NCBI GenBank assembly: GCA_000720375.1
Contig: JOAA01000016.1
Location: forward strand, 248,001 to 312,000
Direction of reading: 5' to 3'
Length of the DNA: 64,000 bases
Origin: Rhodococcus rhodnii
GTDB lineage: Bacteria > Actinomycetota > Actinomycetes > Mycobacteriales > Pseudonocardiaceae
Position numbers and translations under genes: made by a program. This document shows, piece after piece, positions 33,871 through 43,207 of this stretch. The stretch's first letter is position 1. Each line of letters opens with the position of its first letter. Under the pieces are notes generated by a model, which was given only the letters and a program-made list of their open reading frames with translations, ran no database searches and was not told the origin of the DNA.

Positions 33871-36800
33871 ATGCGCGTGCTAGTCCACGCGGTGATCTTT
33901 GCCGCGCTCGTCAGCGGTGTGACGGTCGCACCTGCGGCTGCCGCACAACCTCCTACGACACAAGAGAAACCGAAGACGGTCACGCTCATCACCGGCGACA
34001 AGGTGACCGTCAGCAGACAAGGCGCCTCATGGGACGTCCGGGTCCAGCCCGCCGCGAGAATCGGTGCGCGGGAAGGATTTCTCCGGCACGTCGGACCGAG
34101 CGGGGTCACGGTCATCCCCGCATCCGTCGCACCACTTGTCCGATCGGGCCAACTGGACCGAGCCCTGTTCGACGTGACCGGCCTGATCAACTTCGGTTAC
34201 GACGACGAGCACACCCCGGATATCCCACTATTGGTGGAATCCGGCCCCAGCGTGGCCGCGCTCGGCACCGTCACGCGTAACCTGCCCGCGGCCGGGATGA
34301 CCGCGTTGGCCACGCCGAAGCGCGACGCGGCCAAGCTCTTCGAACTGGCCAAGCAACACAAGATCTGGCTCAACGGCAAGGCATATCCCACGCTGGACCG
34401 CAGCGTTCCGCAGGTCGGCGCACCGGGTGCGTGGCAGCAGGGCCACACCGGCGCCGGTTCGACGGTCGCCGTACTGGACACCGGGTACGACCCGGAGCAC
34501 CCCGACCTGGCCGGGATCGTCAAGGGCGAGAAGGACTTCACCGGCGAGGGCATCCGTGACACGGTCGGGCACGGCACCCACGTCGCGGCGACCGTCGCCG
34601 GGCGCGGCAAGGCGTCCGGCGGCAAGTACACCGGGGTCGCCAAGGACGCGAACCTGTTGATCGGCAAGGTCTGCATGACCTTCGGCTGCACGTTCGACGC
34701 GATTCTCGACGGCATGCAGTGGGCCGCCGACAGCGGCGCCAAGGTCGTCAACATGAGCCTCGGCGGCGGGCAGTCCGACGGCACCGATCCGATGTCGGCG
34801 GCGGTGAACCGGATCTCCGCGGAGAAGGGCACGCTGTTCGTCATCGCCTCGGGCAACGCGGGGCCAAGATCACGGGTCTCCACACCGGCCGCGGCCGACG
34901 CGGCGCTGGCCGTGGGCAGCGTGAACAAGCAGGACGTGGCCAGCCCGTTCTCCTCGCCGGGCCCACGGTTCAAGGACCACGCGGTCAAGCCGGACATCGC
35001 CGCCCCAGGCGAGGACGTCGTGGCCGCTCGCGCCAAGGGCACGCTCAACGACGTGGCCGTCGACGAGTTCCATGCCCGGCTGACCGGCACGTCCATGGCC
35101 ACACCGCATGTCGCGGGCGCGGCGGCGATCCTTGCCGCGCAACACCCCGACTGGACCGGCCAGCAGATCAAGGTCGCGCTGATGAACAGCGCGCACCCGG
35201 TCGCCGGTGCCACGGTCTACCAACAAGGCGCGGGCCGGTTGGACGTGGCTCGTGCGGTCAACCAGACCGTCAGCACCAACGTCGGCAGCCTCAGCCTCGG
35301 CTTTATCAAGTGGCCGGGACCGGGCGAGGTGCTGAGCAAGTCGTTGACGTACAAGAACTCCGGCGCGGCACCGGTCACGCTCGCGCTGTCGACCGACTCC
35401 GCCTTGTTCAAGGTCAGTGCCAACGAGGTGACTGTGCCCGCTGGCGGCGAGGCTTCCGTGACAGTCTCGTTCGACCCCGCTCAGGCCCCACACGCGGCTC
35501 ATGGCGCATCGCTGTTGGCCAAGAGCGGATCGACCGAGGTGCGTACCGCGGTCGGCGCGTACAAGGAGCCAGAGAGCTACGACCTCACCCTCCGGTCGAT
35601 CGACCGCAACGGCGCTGTGAACGGTTTCGGCCTGGCCATGGTGATGAACCTGGACAACGCCGACATCTCGTTCTTCCCAGTGCTGCCCGGTGACACCATC
35701 CGGGTTCCGGCCGGGCGCTACGGCGCTCTCACGGACGTGGAAACGCCGGGAACGCCGCCCAGCGCCACCATGGTCCCCAGACCCGAGATAGCCGTCCGCG
35801 GCGACACCGTGCTCGAAGTGGATGCCCGGCCAGGGATCCCGGTCAGCATGACGGTCGACAAACCGGACGCGCGAAAGCTCGACGGCGTCTCCGGGCAGGG
35901 ATTCCGGATCGGTGACTTCGTCGGCGGTCTGCTCACCGGCGGCCCGGCGGTGTACGCGACACCGACCGCGGGCAGACACGATCACTTCGTCTACTTCGAC
36001 TCGGCGTCGTTCGAGCAGCCGTTGATCCGGCTCTTGGTCACCAAGCCGGAGCAGTTCGAGCCGATCGTGGACTGGGTTCCGGACTCGCCACGGATCACCG
36101 ACACCCGCGAACTGTCCGCTGTGGACGTCGTCCGCGCCCGCCCGGAAGACCTGGCGCAGCGCGACGTTCGCGGCAAGCTCGCGGTCTTCACGGTGGCAGC
36201 AGGCGAGGAACTGGAGTTCAACCCGCGGCTCAGGGCGTTGCGAGACGTGGGCGCGGCTGCCGCCTTCATCTACTTCACCGACGGCGCTCCCGCCCTCACT
36301 GAGGCCCCGGCGATACCGACGGTGTACCCGTTGGACGATCAAGGGCCGCGGCTCGCGAAGCTGGGCACAGCCAGTGTGCGGCTCGCCGGGATACGGACGA
36401 GCCCGTATCACTACGAGCTTTCGTTCCCCAGCCACGGCAGCGTTCCGGCCAACCTCACTCGCCAGGTCAAGACCAAGGATCTGGCCGAGGTCCGTGCCAA
36501 CTACCGTGCCACCGCGGCGACAGCGGAGGTACTGCCGGGAGTGACCGCGGTCGGGTTCGGCGGGATCGTGGCGATCGGCGGCCCGGCGATCCCGTTGCCC
36601 ACCACACGCACCGAGTACTACTCGACCGACACGGTCAGCTGGTCGAACCTGTTCCTCATCGACCGGCAGTACTACGTCACGAGCCCGGAGACGGTCTACC
36701 GGCGCGGCTCAGTGTCCACAGCGGACTGGAACAAGGCGGTGATCGGCCCGGGTGGTGCGCGGCTCAACCGCACCGGTGACAAGCTCGATGTCTTCCTCCC

Positions 36801-37332
36801 GCTGTTCACCGATGCCGCGCAGCGCGTTGGTCCCACGGTCCCGGCCGACAAGGGCGACACGGTGTTGTACGCGAACGGCAAGGAAATCGGCCGTAGCGGC
36901 GTCCCCGGATCCGGCGTGTTCACCGTGGCCGGACCGGCCGACTACCGGCTGAGCACGGAGGCGACCAGAGCGAACCCGAACTGGCCGCTGTCCACAAAGA
37001 TCAGTGCGGAGTGGGTGTTCCGCTCGGCGCAGACCGGCACGTTACCGTCGATCACGCTCGACCCCAAGGTGGACAACGACAACTACGCCAAAGCCGGCAC
37101 GTACTTCCCGATCCCGATACGGCCGGGCAAGGACGGCATGGTGCGTAAGGTCGAGATGTCCACCGACGACGGCACGACCTGGCGTCCGGCACCGCTGGTG
37201 AAGGTGCACGACCACTGGTGGGCGATCGTGTGGAACCCGTCTGACGGGTTCGTGTCACTGCGTGCCCAGGCGTCTTATCCAGACGGCAAGGGCGTTACCC
37301 AGACAGTCATTCGTGCTTATCGGGTGAAATGA
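33871..37332 (+). CDS. Giant secreted subtilisin-like protease B (paralogue of A)
   Basis: 1153-residue exported S8 protease, colinear with protease A along its whole length. Signal peptide 1-25 (ending AAAA), propeptide-like domain 33-185 with KTVTLITGDKVTV, catalytic domain about 186-505 with D203, H237, N329 (SGN) and S408 in GTSMATPH, then a C-terminal part with a PA-like insertion and the same YRVK end. It differs by a short insertion after H237 (GKASGG) and by many substitutions outside the core, so the duplication is not recent. Two terminator-like features follow. The two proteases may share peptides specificity or split it; both would feed the peptide importer encoded at 53-59 kb. 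Confidence 0.92.
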   Translation: MRVLVHAVIFAALVSGVTVAPAAAAQPPTTQEKPKTVTLITGDKVTVSRQGASWDVRVQPAARIGAREGFLRHVGPSGVTVIPASVAPLVRSGQLDRALFDVTGLINFGYDDEHTPDIPLLVESGPSVAALGTVTRNLPAAGMTALATPKRDAAKLFELAKQHKIWLNGKAYPTLDRSVPQVGAPGAWQQGHTGAGSTVAVLDTGYDPEHPDLAGIVKGEKDFTGEGIRDTVGHGTHVAATVAGRGKASGGKYTGVAKDANLLIGKVCMTFGCTFDAILDGMQWAADSGAKVVNMSLGGGQSDGTDPMSAAVNRISAEKGTLFVIASGNAGPRSRVSTPAAADAALAVGSVNKQDVASPFSSPGPRFKDHAVKPDIAAPGEDVVAARAKGTLNDVAVDEFHARLTGTSMATPHVAGAAAILAAQHPDWTGQQIKVALMNSAHPVAGATVYQQGAGRLDVARAVNQTVSTNVGSLSLGFIKWPGPGEVLSKSLTYKNSGAAPVTLALSTDSALFKVSANEVTVPAGGEASVTVSFDPAQAPHAAHGASLLAKSGSTEVRTAVGAYKEPESYDLTLRSIDRNGAVNGFGLAMVMNLDNADISFFPVLPGDTIRVPAGRYGALTDVETPGTPPSATMVPRPEIAVRGDTVLEVDARPGIPVSMTVDKPDARKLDGVSGQGFRIGDFVGGLLTGGPAVYATPTAGRHDHFVYFDSASFEQPLIRLLVTKPEQFEPIVDWVPDSPRITDTRELSAVDVVRARPEDLAQRDVRGKLAVFTVAAGEELEFNPRLRALRDVGAAAAFIYFTDGAPALTEAPAIPTVYPLDDQGPRLAKLGTASVRLAGIRTSPYHYELSFPSHGSVPANLTRQVKTKDLAEVRANYRATAATAEVLPGVTAVGFGGIVAIGGPAIPLPTTRTEYYSTDTVSWSNLFLIDRQYYVTSPETVYRRGSVSTADWNKAVIGPGGARLNRTGDKLDVFLPLFTDAAQRVGPTVPADKGDTVLYANGKEIGRSGVPGSGVFTVAGPADYRLSTEATRANPNWPLSTKISAEWVFRSAQTGTLPSITLDPKVDNDNYAKAGTYFPIPIRPGKDGMVRKVEMSTDDGTTWRPAPLVKVHDHWWAIVWNPSDGFVSLRAQASYPDGKGVTQTVIRAYRVK

Positions 37333-37337
37333 CCGAA

Positions 37338-37377
37338 CCAGGGTAGGGCCATCCCCCATAGGGTGGTCCTACCCTGG
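37338..37377 (+). terminator. Hairpin after protease B
   Basis: 14-bp imperfect stem (CCAGGGTAGG paired with CCTACCCTGG, with one G-T wobble next to it) and a 12-nt loop, starting 6 bp after the stop codon. No T-run. Confidence 0.65.
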
Positions 37378-37418
37378 GGTGACGCGGATTGACGACGGGT
37401 AGGCCTACTGTCGGACGC

Positions 37419-39770
37419 ATGTCGATTGACCACACCGCGCTCGGCACCATCGACGGCGGTTTGACCTCGGCCGAGGTCGCCGAGCGCGTCGCCGCGGGCA
37501 AGACCAACGACGTGCCCGCGCGGGCCAGCCGCACGGTCGGCCAGATCGTCCGGGCGAACGTGCTCACCCGGATCAACGCGATCTACGGTGTGCTGTTCGC
37601 GATCATCATGTCCACCGGGTACTTCCTGGACGGCATGTTCGGCCTGTTGATCATCTTCAACAGCGGTATCGGCATGATCCAGGAGCTGCGGGCCAAGCGG
37701 ACGCTGGAGAAACTGGCCATCGTCGGGCAGGCGCGGCCCACCGTCCGGCGGGACGGCGCGCCCGTCGAGCTGGCGCCGAACGAGATCGTGCTCGACGACG
37801 TGATCGAACTCGGTCCCGGCGACAAGATCGTCGTCGACGGCGTGGTGCTGGCCGCCGACTCGCTGGAGATCGACGAGTCACTGCTCACCGGCGAGTCCGA
37901 CCCGGTCGTGAAGCACCCCGGCGACCAGGTGCTGTCCGGCAGTTTCGTGGTCGCCGGCAGCGGCGCCTACCGGGCGACCAAGGTCGGCAGGGACGCGTAC
38001 GCCGCCAAGCTGGCCGAGGAAGCCAGCAAGTTCACGCTGGTCAAGTCCGAACTGCGGTCCGGCATCGACAAGATCCTCAAGTTCATCACGTTCCTGCTGA
38101 TCCCGGCGGGTGCGCTGACCATCTACAACCAGCTGTTCAACGTCAACGAGTCGCTCGCCGACGCCCTGCGCGGGATGGTCGCCGCGCTCGTGCCGATGGT
38201 GCCCGAGGGGCTCATCCTGATGACCAGCATCGCGTTCGCCGTCGGGGTGATCCGGCTCGGCCAACGCCAATGCCTCGTCCAGGAGTTGCCCGCGATCGAA
38301 GGCCTCGCCCGCGTGGACGTCGTGTGCGCGGACAAAACCGGCACGCTGACCGAGAACGGTATGCGGTTGTCCGAAGTCCGTAGCACCAACGGCGACGCTT
38401 CGGTAACCCTCGCATTGGCCGCGTTGGCCCGTACCGAAGCCCGCCCCAACGCGAGCCTGCTCGCGATCGCGGAGGCGTACCCCGACGATCCGGGCTGGCA
38501 CGCCACCGCCGTCGCGCCGTTCTCGTCCGCTCGCAAGTGGAGCGGTGCCAGCTTCACCGACCACGGCCACTGGGTCCTCGGCGCGCCAGATGTGTTGCTA
38601 CCCGCCGGAGACGCAGCCCGCACCGAGGCCGAACAGATCGGATCGCAAGGCCTGCGTGTCCTCCTGCTCGGCCGAACCGATGTGCCGCTCGACTCTCACG
38701 AGGCGCCAGGCACAGTCCGTGCCGCCGCGCTTGTCGTGCTGGAGCAGAAGGTCCGCCCGGACGCCAAGGAAACCCTGGACTACTTCGCGTCCCAGAACGT
38801 GACGGTGAAGGTCATCTCCGGCGACAACGCGCTGTCCGTCGGCGCCGTCGCGGCCTCGTTGGACCTGCCCAACTCAGCAGACCCGATCGACGCCCGAAAC
38901 CTCCCCGAGGACAAGGAAGAACTCGCTTCGGTCCTGGAGGAGCGTGCCGTCTTCGGCCGCGTCACCCCCGCGCAGAAACGGTCGATGGTCGGCGCCCTCC
39001 AGTCGCGCAAACACACCGTGGCCATGACCGGTGACGGCGTGAACGACGTGCTTGCGTTGAAGGACGCCGACATCGGCGTCGCCATGGGCTCCGGCAGCCC
39101 GGCAACCAGAGCCGTCGCCCAGATCGTGTTGCTGGACAACAAGTTCGCCACTCTGCCGCACGTCGTAGGCGAGGGCAGGCGCGTGATCGGCAACATCGAA
39201 CGCGTCTCGAACCTGTTTCTGACCAAAACGGTCTACTCGGTGATCCTCGCCCTGATGGTCGGCATCGCGCAGGTCAACTACCCGTTCCTGCCCCGGCACG
39301 TGACCGTGATCGCCTGGTTCACCATCGGCATCCCAGCGTTCGTGCTGTCGCTGGCCCCCAACAACGAACGCGCCCGCACCGGCTTCGTCGCCAGAGTCAT
39401 GCGCATGGCGATCCCGTCAGGCGCGATCATCGCCACCGCAACCTTTGTCGCCTACATGCTCGTCCACAACGAGACCACCAGCGAACGCTCAGGCACGACC
39501 GCCCTGATCACCCTGATGATCATCGCCCTGTGGGTCCTCGCAATCGTGGCGCGCCCGTACAAGTGGTGGAAGATCGGCCTGATCGCCCTGATGTCGACAG
39601 CCTCGCTCCTGCTGTTCGTCCTGCCCTTCACCCAACGCTTCTTCGCCCTCGACCCCACCAACACCAGCTACACGATGCTGGCGATCGGCATCGCCGCCAT
39701 CGGCGTAGTCCTGGTCGAGATCGTCTGGTGGATCCAACGCAAACTCATGCCACCCCCAGTCGAGGACTGA
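37419..39770 (+). CDS. ctpE: P-type cation ATPase, CtpE-like
   Basis: 783-residue integral membrane pump. Phosphorylation site D305 in DKTGTLT, phosphatase motif TGES at 157-160, hinge [17 protein letters not shown] near 540. The fourth-segment motif is PEGL (262-265), unlike the CPC of copper or the PEGL variants of P2 pumps; this, the length and the overall order match mycobacterial CtpE, a calcium-importing P-type ATPase. About eight to ten transmembrane segments are visible (2 near 50-80, 2 near 220-275, 6 after 580). No heavy-metal-binding N-terminal domain. ATG 37419 has no ribosome site, so translation may be leaderless. Monocistronic. Confidence 0.9.
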   Translation: MSIDHTALGTIDGGLTSAEVAERVAAGKTNDVPARASRTVGQIVRANVLTRINAIYGVLFAIIMSTGYFLDGMFGLLIIFNSGIGMIQELRAKRTLEKLAIVGQARPTVRRDGAPVELAPNEIVLDDVIELGPGDKIVVDGVVLAADSLEIDESLLTGESDPVVKHPGDQVLSGSFVVAGSGAYRATKVGRDAYAAKLAEEASKFTLVKSELRSGIDKILKFITFLLIPAGALTIYNQLFNVNESLADALRGMVAALVPMVPEGLILMTSIAFAVGVIRLGQRQCLVQELPAIEGLARVDVVCADKTGTLTENGMRLSEVRSTNGDASVTLALAALARTEARPNASLLAIAEAYPDDPGWHATAVAPFSSARKWSGASFTDHGHWVLGAPDVLLPAGDAARTEAEQIGSQGLRVLLLGRTDVPLDSHEAPGTVRAAALVVLEQKVRPDAKETLDYFASQNVTVKVISGDNALSVGAVAASLDLPNSADPIDARNLPEDKEELASVLEERAVFGRVTPAQKRSMVGALQSRKHTVAMTGDGVNDVLALKDADIGVAMGSGSPATRAVAQIVLLDNKFATLPHVVGEGRRVIGNIERVSNLFLTKTVYSVILALMVGIAQVNYPFLPRHVTVIAWFTIGIPAFVLSLAPNNERARTGFVARVMRMAIPSGAIIATATFVAYMLVHNETTSERSGTTALITLMIIALWVLAIVARPYKWWKIGLIALMSTASLLLFVLPFTQRFFALDPTNTSYTMLAIGIAAIGVVLVEIVWWIQRKLMPPPVED

Positions 39771-40272
39771 CCGGCATGTGATCGAAGCCGTGCCCTGGGC
39801 TGTGGACAACCCACCGAGCTGGATCTCCACGCGCCCCAAACTGTCGGTACCCCCGACTACGCTGGTGATCGGGGGCCAGCGGCCGCCCTGGGCGCAGCCG
39901 CAACTAAAGCCCCGCCTCACAGGCCCTGGTTGACCGAGATGCCCGAGCTGATCACCGTGATCGTCAACACCGCCGCGCAGATAGCGACAACGAGTGAGGA
40001 GAACGCCACGCACGGCGTGCGAAGTTGCCCAATTCCGCCATGCGCGCATTCGCACCTCAGCGGGGCAGCGACGGAAACCAAACCTGCCGACTGTGGCGCG
40101 GGTCACGTCCGTCTGTCTCGGTTGGACACCACGTGGCATGGCGCGAAGGGGTCGACGCTGAACTGGAACGCGCATCCGCCTGTGCCGCAAAGGTGAACAC
40201 GGCATGCCAGAAAGGTCGACACACCATGCTGGAACGGTGGACACGCCGGGGGTATAGGCGGGGAGGTGGCTC
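39771..40272. repeat. 502-bp intergenic region with a 22-bp degenerate repeat
   Basis: No supported gene. 40182-40250 holds GTGCCGCAAA followed by two 22-bp units (40192-40213 and 40214-40235) and a partial third; the units share GGTNNACAC and ATGCYRGAA. They match, in reverse orientation, the elements at 16503 and 16892. One DnaA-box-like TGTGGACAA occurs at 39801-39809. The rest is ordinary GC-rich spacer between convergent genes; a bidirectional terminator was looked for and not seen. Confidence 0.7.
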
Positions 40273-40986
40273 TCAAGCGGCCTTGCGGTCATGGCTGGCG
40301 GGCCGGAGCCAGGGCCTGCTGGGACCGGCGCGCCGATCCTCATCCGGCTCCGAACTCACCTGCGAGGACTCATCGTCATCCTCACGCACGGTCGGCGAGG
40401 GATCGCCACCCCGCTTGTGCTCCCGTTGCACCAAGTACAGCAGCGCAACTCCAGCCAGCAGCGGGATGTGCGACAACAGCCGCGAAGCCGGAACCCCGAT
40501 CGTCGCCAAATCGATCACCGAGAACACGACCAAAGCCGCCACGAACACCCCAACCGCGGGCAGCAACCCACTGGCCCGCTTGGTCTGCCAAGCGGCCGCG
40601 AGCATCGCGAGCCCCAGCGCCAAGTTCCACGCCGCGCCCTCGCTGATCAAGTGGGGCGTCAACGTGGCACCGTGCGCCGAATGCGTGTCCGTGCCGAACA
40701 ACTGGGCCACAGCGAGCAGCAGCTGGATCAGGCCCACCCCGGCCAGTGCTATCCGGGCGACCGGCTTGCGGCGCGGCGTCGTCTCCGCCAGCACCGACGA
40801 CACCAGGTCCGGTGTCGGCACGAACGAGCGCACCTTCACGCGGCGGTTGAGGTCCATCGCGGCGGAGTACCAGTCCTGGCAGGACGCGCAGGTCTCCAGA
40901 TGCGCGTCCACGTCGGCTTCTGGCCACCCCAAGGATTCGCCGTCCAGCCGGGCGGACAGGGCCTGGATGCACGTCCCACAGTCCAT
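40273..40986 (-). CDS. Zinc-finger (ZAS-like) polytopic membrane protein
   Basis: 237-residue protein. The N-terminus (1-40) has MDCGTC and H29-x3-C33-x2-C36 (HLETCASC), the zinc pattern of ZAS anti-sigma factors. Residues about 75-190 hold four to five transmembrane segments; the C-terminal 45 residues are charged and rich in Glu, Arg and Ser. Anti-sigma factors of this shape bind an ECF sigma factor through the N-terminal zinc domain. No sigma gene is adjacent, so it may serve a distant one, or it may be a zinc-binding membrane protein of other role. ATG 40986 has a weak ribosome site. Confidence 0.65.
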   Translation of the reverse strand: MDCGTCIQALSARLDGESLGWPEADVDAHLETCASCQDWYSAAMDLNRRVKVRSFVPTPDLVSSVLAETTPRRKPVARIALAGVGLIQLLLAVAQLFGTDTHSAHGATLTPHLISEGAAWNLALGLAMLAAAWQTKRASGLLPAVGVFVAALVVFSVIDLATIGVPASRLLSHIPLLAGVALLYLVQREHKRGGDPSPTVREDDDESSQVSSEPDEDRRAGPSRPWLRPASHDRKAA

Positions 40987-41023
40987 GCCTACATAGTCGC
41001 CCGTGACAGCCCGGTAGTTCCCG

Positions 41024-41392
41024 TCAGCCCTTGCGCTCGAACAGCGCGAGCAACTCGAGCCTGCCGAACATCCGCGCTGTGTCCACCGCCGACGGGGTTC
41101 CGGCGAACGGGTCCGCTCCCCCGTCCAGCAAGGCCTCGACCACGCCGTCCGAGGCTTTGAACACCGCTCCGGCCAGCGGTGTCTGGCCTCGGTCGTTCGC
41201 TCTGTTCGTGTCCGCGCCCCGGTTGACCAGCGTGGACACCGCTTCGACGTGACCGTGGTACGCCGCCAGCATGATCAGGGTGTCGCCCACCTCGTTGCTG
41301 AGGTTCACCGGCACGCCGCCGTCGATCAGCTCCGCCAGTCTGCCGGCGTCGCCTTCCCGCGCCGCGGCGAAGGCCGCCTCTTGGTCTCCCAC
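41024..41392 (-). CDS. Ankyrin-repeat protein
   Basis: 122-residue soluble protein of about three to four ankyrin repeats: ARGDAGRLAELIDGG-type, GDTLIMLAAYHGHVEAV, GQTPLAGAV and a final helix pair. Typical repeat signatures (TPLxxA, GHVE, GAD) are present. Such small ankyrin proteins bind a partner protein; in Actinobacteria they are often found next to catalase or beside membrane proteins. Start GTG 41392 has no strong ribosome site. It lies 37 bp upstream of the zinc-finger membrane gene on the same strand, so the two may be co-transcribed. Confidence 0.85.
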   Translation of the reverse strand: MGDQEAAFAAAREGDAGRLAELIDGGVPVNLSNEVGDTLIMLAAYHGHVEAVSTLVNRGADTNRANDRGQTPLAGAVFKASDGVVEALLDGGADPFAGTPSAVDTARMFGRLELLALFERKG

Positions 41393-41592
41393 GGTGATCA
41401 GGGTGGCACACCCCGCTGACTAGGGCATAACGGTCCGATGACCGGGCCGCTGAATGCGCAGATAACGTTTTGGAAATGTTTTGCGCGCGATGAATACGAC
41501 CAGTCGCCGATTGACCGCCGTAAGTGATATCAATACGGAGCGTTTTCGGTTGATCGCCTGGCGTGAATGCGACCGACTGCGCACATGAGAAC
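41393..41592. other. Intergenic region, nothing recognised
   Basis: A relatively AT-richer 200-bp stretch between the ankyrin gene start and the tRNA hairpin. It must contain the ankyrin gene promoter. I see no gene, repeat or attachment site. Confidence 0.5.
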
Positions 41593-41634
41593 GGGTAGTC
41601 CACGTCCATCGCGTTTCATGGACATGAACTACCC
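41593..41634 (-). terminator. Interrupted hairpin downstream of the tRNA
   Basis: GGGTAGT pairs with ACTACCC and GTCCAT with ATGGAC, separated by a 4-by-4 internal loop; the hairpin begins 9 bp after the tRNA 3' end and probably terminates it. Confidence 0.5.
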
Positions 41635-41642
41635 GGTCAGCG

Positions 41643-41716
41643 TGCCCCCGACCGGATTCGAACCGGCACTCCAACCCTTTTAAGGGGCTTGCCTCTGCCT
41701 GTTGGGCTACGGGGGC
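41643..41716 (-). tRNA. tRNA with UAA anticodon and short variable arm (Leu-type anticodon)
   Basis: 74-nt cloverleaf read on the minus strand. Acceptor stem GCCCCCG/CGGGGGC is perfect, discriminator A, CCA not encoded. D-arm has a 3-bp stem and GG in the loop. The anticodon stem AGCCC/GGGTT (one G-T) closes the loop CTTAAAA, so the anticodon is UAA (reads UUA, leucine), with the same loop as normal tRNA-Leu(UAA). The variable region is only 5 nt (GGAGT), and the T-arm is standard with loop TTCGAAT. Normal bacterial tRNA-Leu has a long variable arm, so this is a class I body with a leucine anticodon. Discriminator A is compatible with LeuRS. It lies alone, 82 bp before the ndh stop codon. Confidence 0.8.
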
Positions 41717-41797
41717 GCGTGAAGCCTAAGCGTTCCGGCGCTCCCTTTGGAGCCACTTTCCGACAACTCATCCAGCTGGCCTATCGAATTGGTCCAC

Positions 41798-43126
41798 TCA
41801 GCTCTTCGCTGCTCGGGTGAATTCGGTCTTCGGGTCCTGGATCTGTCCCATCGAGATGACCTCCCGGCGGAACACGAATGCGCCGAGCCAGTCGAACATG
41901 ATGCGCACCTTGCGGTTGAAGGTGGGCATCCGCGACAGGTGGTACGCCCGGTGCAGGCCCCACGCGAGGAAGCCCTTCAACCGGATCACCCCGAGCACAT
42001 CGGTAACACCTTTATAGAGCCCCAGCGAGGCCACAGAGCCCTGGTACTTGTGGACATAGGGTTTCTGCTTCTTGCCCCGCAGCGCGGCCAGCACGTTGGG
42101 CACCAGCCGCTTGGCCTGACGAACCGCGTGCTGAGCAGACGGGCTGCACGTGGCGGTCGGGTCTTCGGCCGTGCGCGACAGGTCCGGCACGGCGGCGTTG
42201 TCGCCGGCCGCCCACGCGTCCGAGAGTCCTTCGACCTGCAGTTCGGCCGTGCACCGGACCCGGCCGCGCTGGTCGAGCGGCAGGTCGGTGTTGGCCAGCA
42301 TCGGGTTGGCCTTGACGCCCGCGGTCCAGATGATCGTGTCGGCGTCGAACTCCGTGCCGTCGTCGAGGATCACGTGCCCGTTCTCCAACGACTTGGCCCG
42401 CGTGTCGAGGAACACCTCGATCCCGCGCCTCTCAAGCACCTTGACGGTGTAGACGCCCATCTTGGCGCTCACCTCGGGCATGATCCGGTTGGACGCCTCG
42501 ACGAGCACCCAGCGCATGTCCTTGGCGCTGATCGTGTCGTAGTAGCGAACCGCGTACCGGGCCATGTCCTCGAGCTCGGCCAGCGCCTCGACACCGGCGT
42601 ACCCGCCGCCGATGACCACGAAGGACAGCAGCTTGCGCCGCAGCTCCGGGTCGCTGGTCGACTCGGCGAGGTCGAGCCGCGACAACACGTGGTTACGGAG
42701 GTAGATCGCCTCACCCACGGTCTTGAAGCCGACGCCCCGCTCCTCAAGGCCGGGGATCGGCAGCAGCCGGGACACCGAACCGAGCGCGCTGATCAACAGG
42801 TCGTACTCGACCGTGTCGGTGTGCCCGTCGATCGCTTCGACGGTCGCCGTCTTGGTCGCGTGGTCGATCTTGGTGACGCGACCGGTCAGCACATGGCAGC
42901 GCTTCAGGACCTTCCGCAGCGGCACCACGACGTGGCGCGGCTCGATGGATCCGGCTGCCGCTTCCGGCAGGAACGGCTGATACGTCATGTGCGGCTGGGG
43001 GTCGACGACCGTGACCGACGCTTCGAGTGACCGCAGTTTCTTCTGCAGGCCCAACGCCGTGTACAGCCCGACATACCCACCGCCGACGATGAGGATCCGC
43101 TTCGGCTGCTTCTTGCCCTTGGCCAT
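41798..43126 (-). CDS. ndh: Type II NADH dehydrogenase
   Basis: 442-residue flavoprotein that passes electrons from NADH to menaquinone without pumping protons; membrane-attached on the cytoplasmic face. FAD-binding GGGYVGLYTA near 15, second Rossmann GGGYAGVE near 172 for NADH, the C-terminal FAD signature WAAGDNAAVPD near 318, and an amphipathic C-terminal region (about 385-430) that serves as membrane anchor. Length is usual for NDH-2. Start ATG 43126 has a weak ribosome site. Monocistronic; the tRNA lies 82 bp beyond its stop on the same strand. Confidence 0.93.
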   Translation of the reverse strand: MAKGKKQPKRILIVGGGYVGLYTALGLQKKLRSLEASVTVVDPQPHMTYQPFLPEAAAGSIEPRHVVVPLRKVLKRCHVLTGRVTKIDHATKTATVEAIDGHTDTVEYDLLISALGSVSRLLPIPGLEERGVGFKTVGEAIYLRNHVLSRLDLAESTSDPELRRKLLSFVVIGGGYAGVEALAELEDMARYAVRYYDTISAKDMRWVLVEASNRIMPEVSAKMGVYTVKVLERRGIEVFLDTRAKSLENGHVILDDGTEFDADTIIWTAGVKANPMLANTDLPLDQRGRVRCTAELQVEGLSDAWAAGDNAAVPDLSRTAEDPTATCSPSAQHAVRQAKRLVPNVLAALRGKKQKPYVHKYQGSVASLGLYKGVTDVLGVIRLKGFLAWGLHRAYHLSRMPTFNRKVRIMFDWLGAFVFRREVISMGQIQDPKTEFTRAAKS

Positions 43127-43207
43127 GGCTCTATGGTCGCACCATCTCGCCGGCCCCGCCCGTCGCCCCTGGTCAGGTGTGACCCCGGTCGCGAACTGAC
43201 GATTGGT

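Noticed and set aside
39930..40196. Short open frame upstream of the zinc-finger gene
   Set aside because: No ribosome site or domain, and it runs into the repeat at 40182.
41643..41716. The tRNA as the ordinary bldA-type tRNA-Leu
   Set aside because: bldA-type leucine tRNAs have a long variable arm and are about 87 nt; this one is 74 nt with a 5-nt variable region.
41643..41716. The tRNA as integration site of a mobile element
   Set aside because: No integrase gene, no direct repeat of the tRNA 3' end within the window, and both neighbours are core genes.
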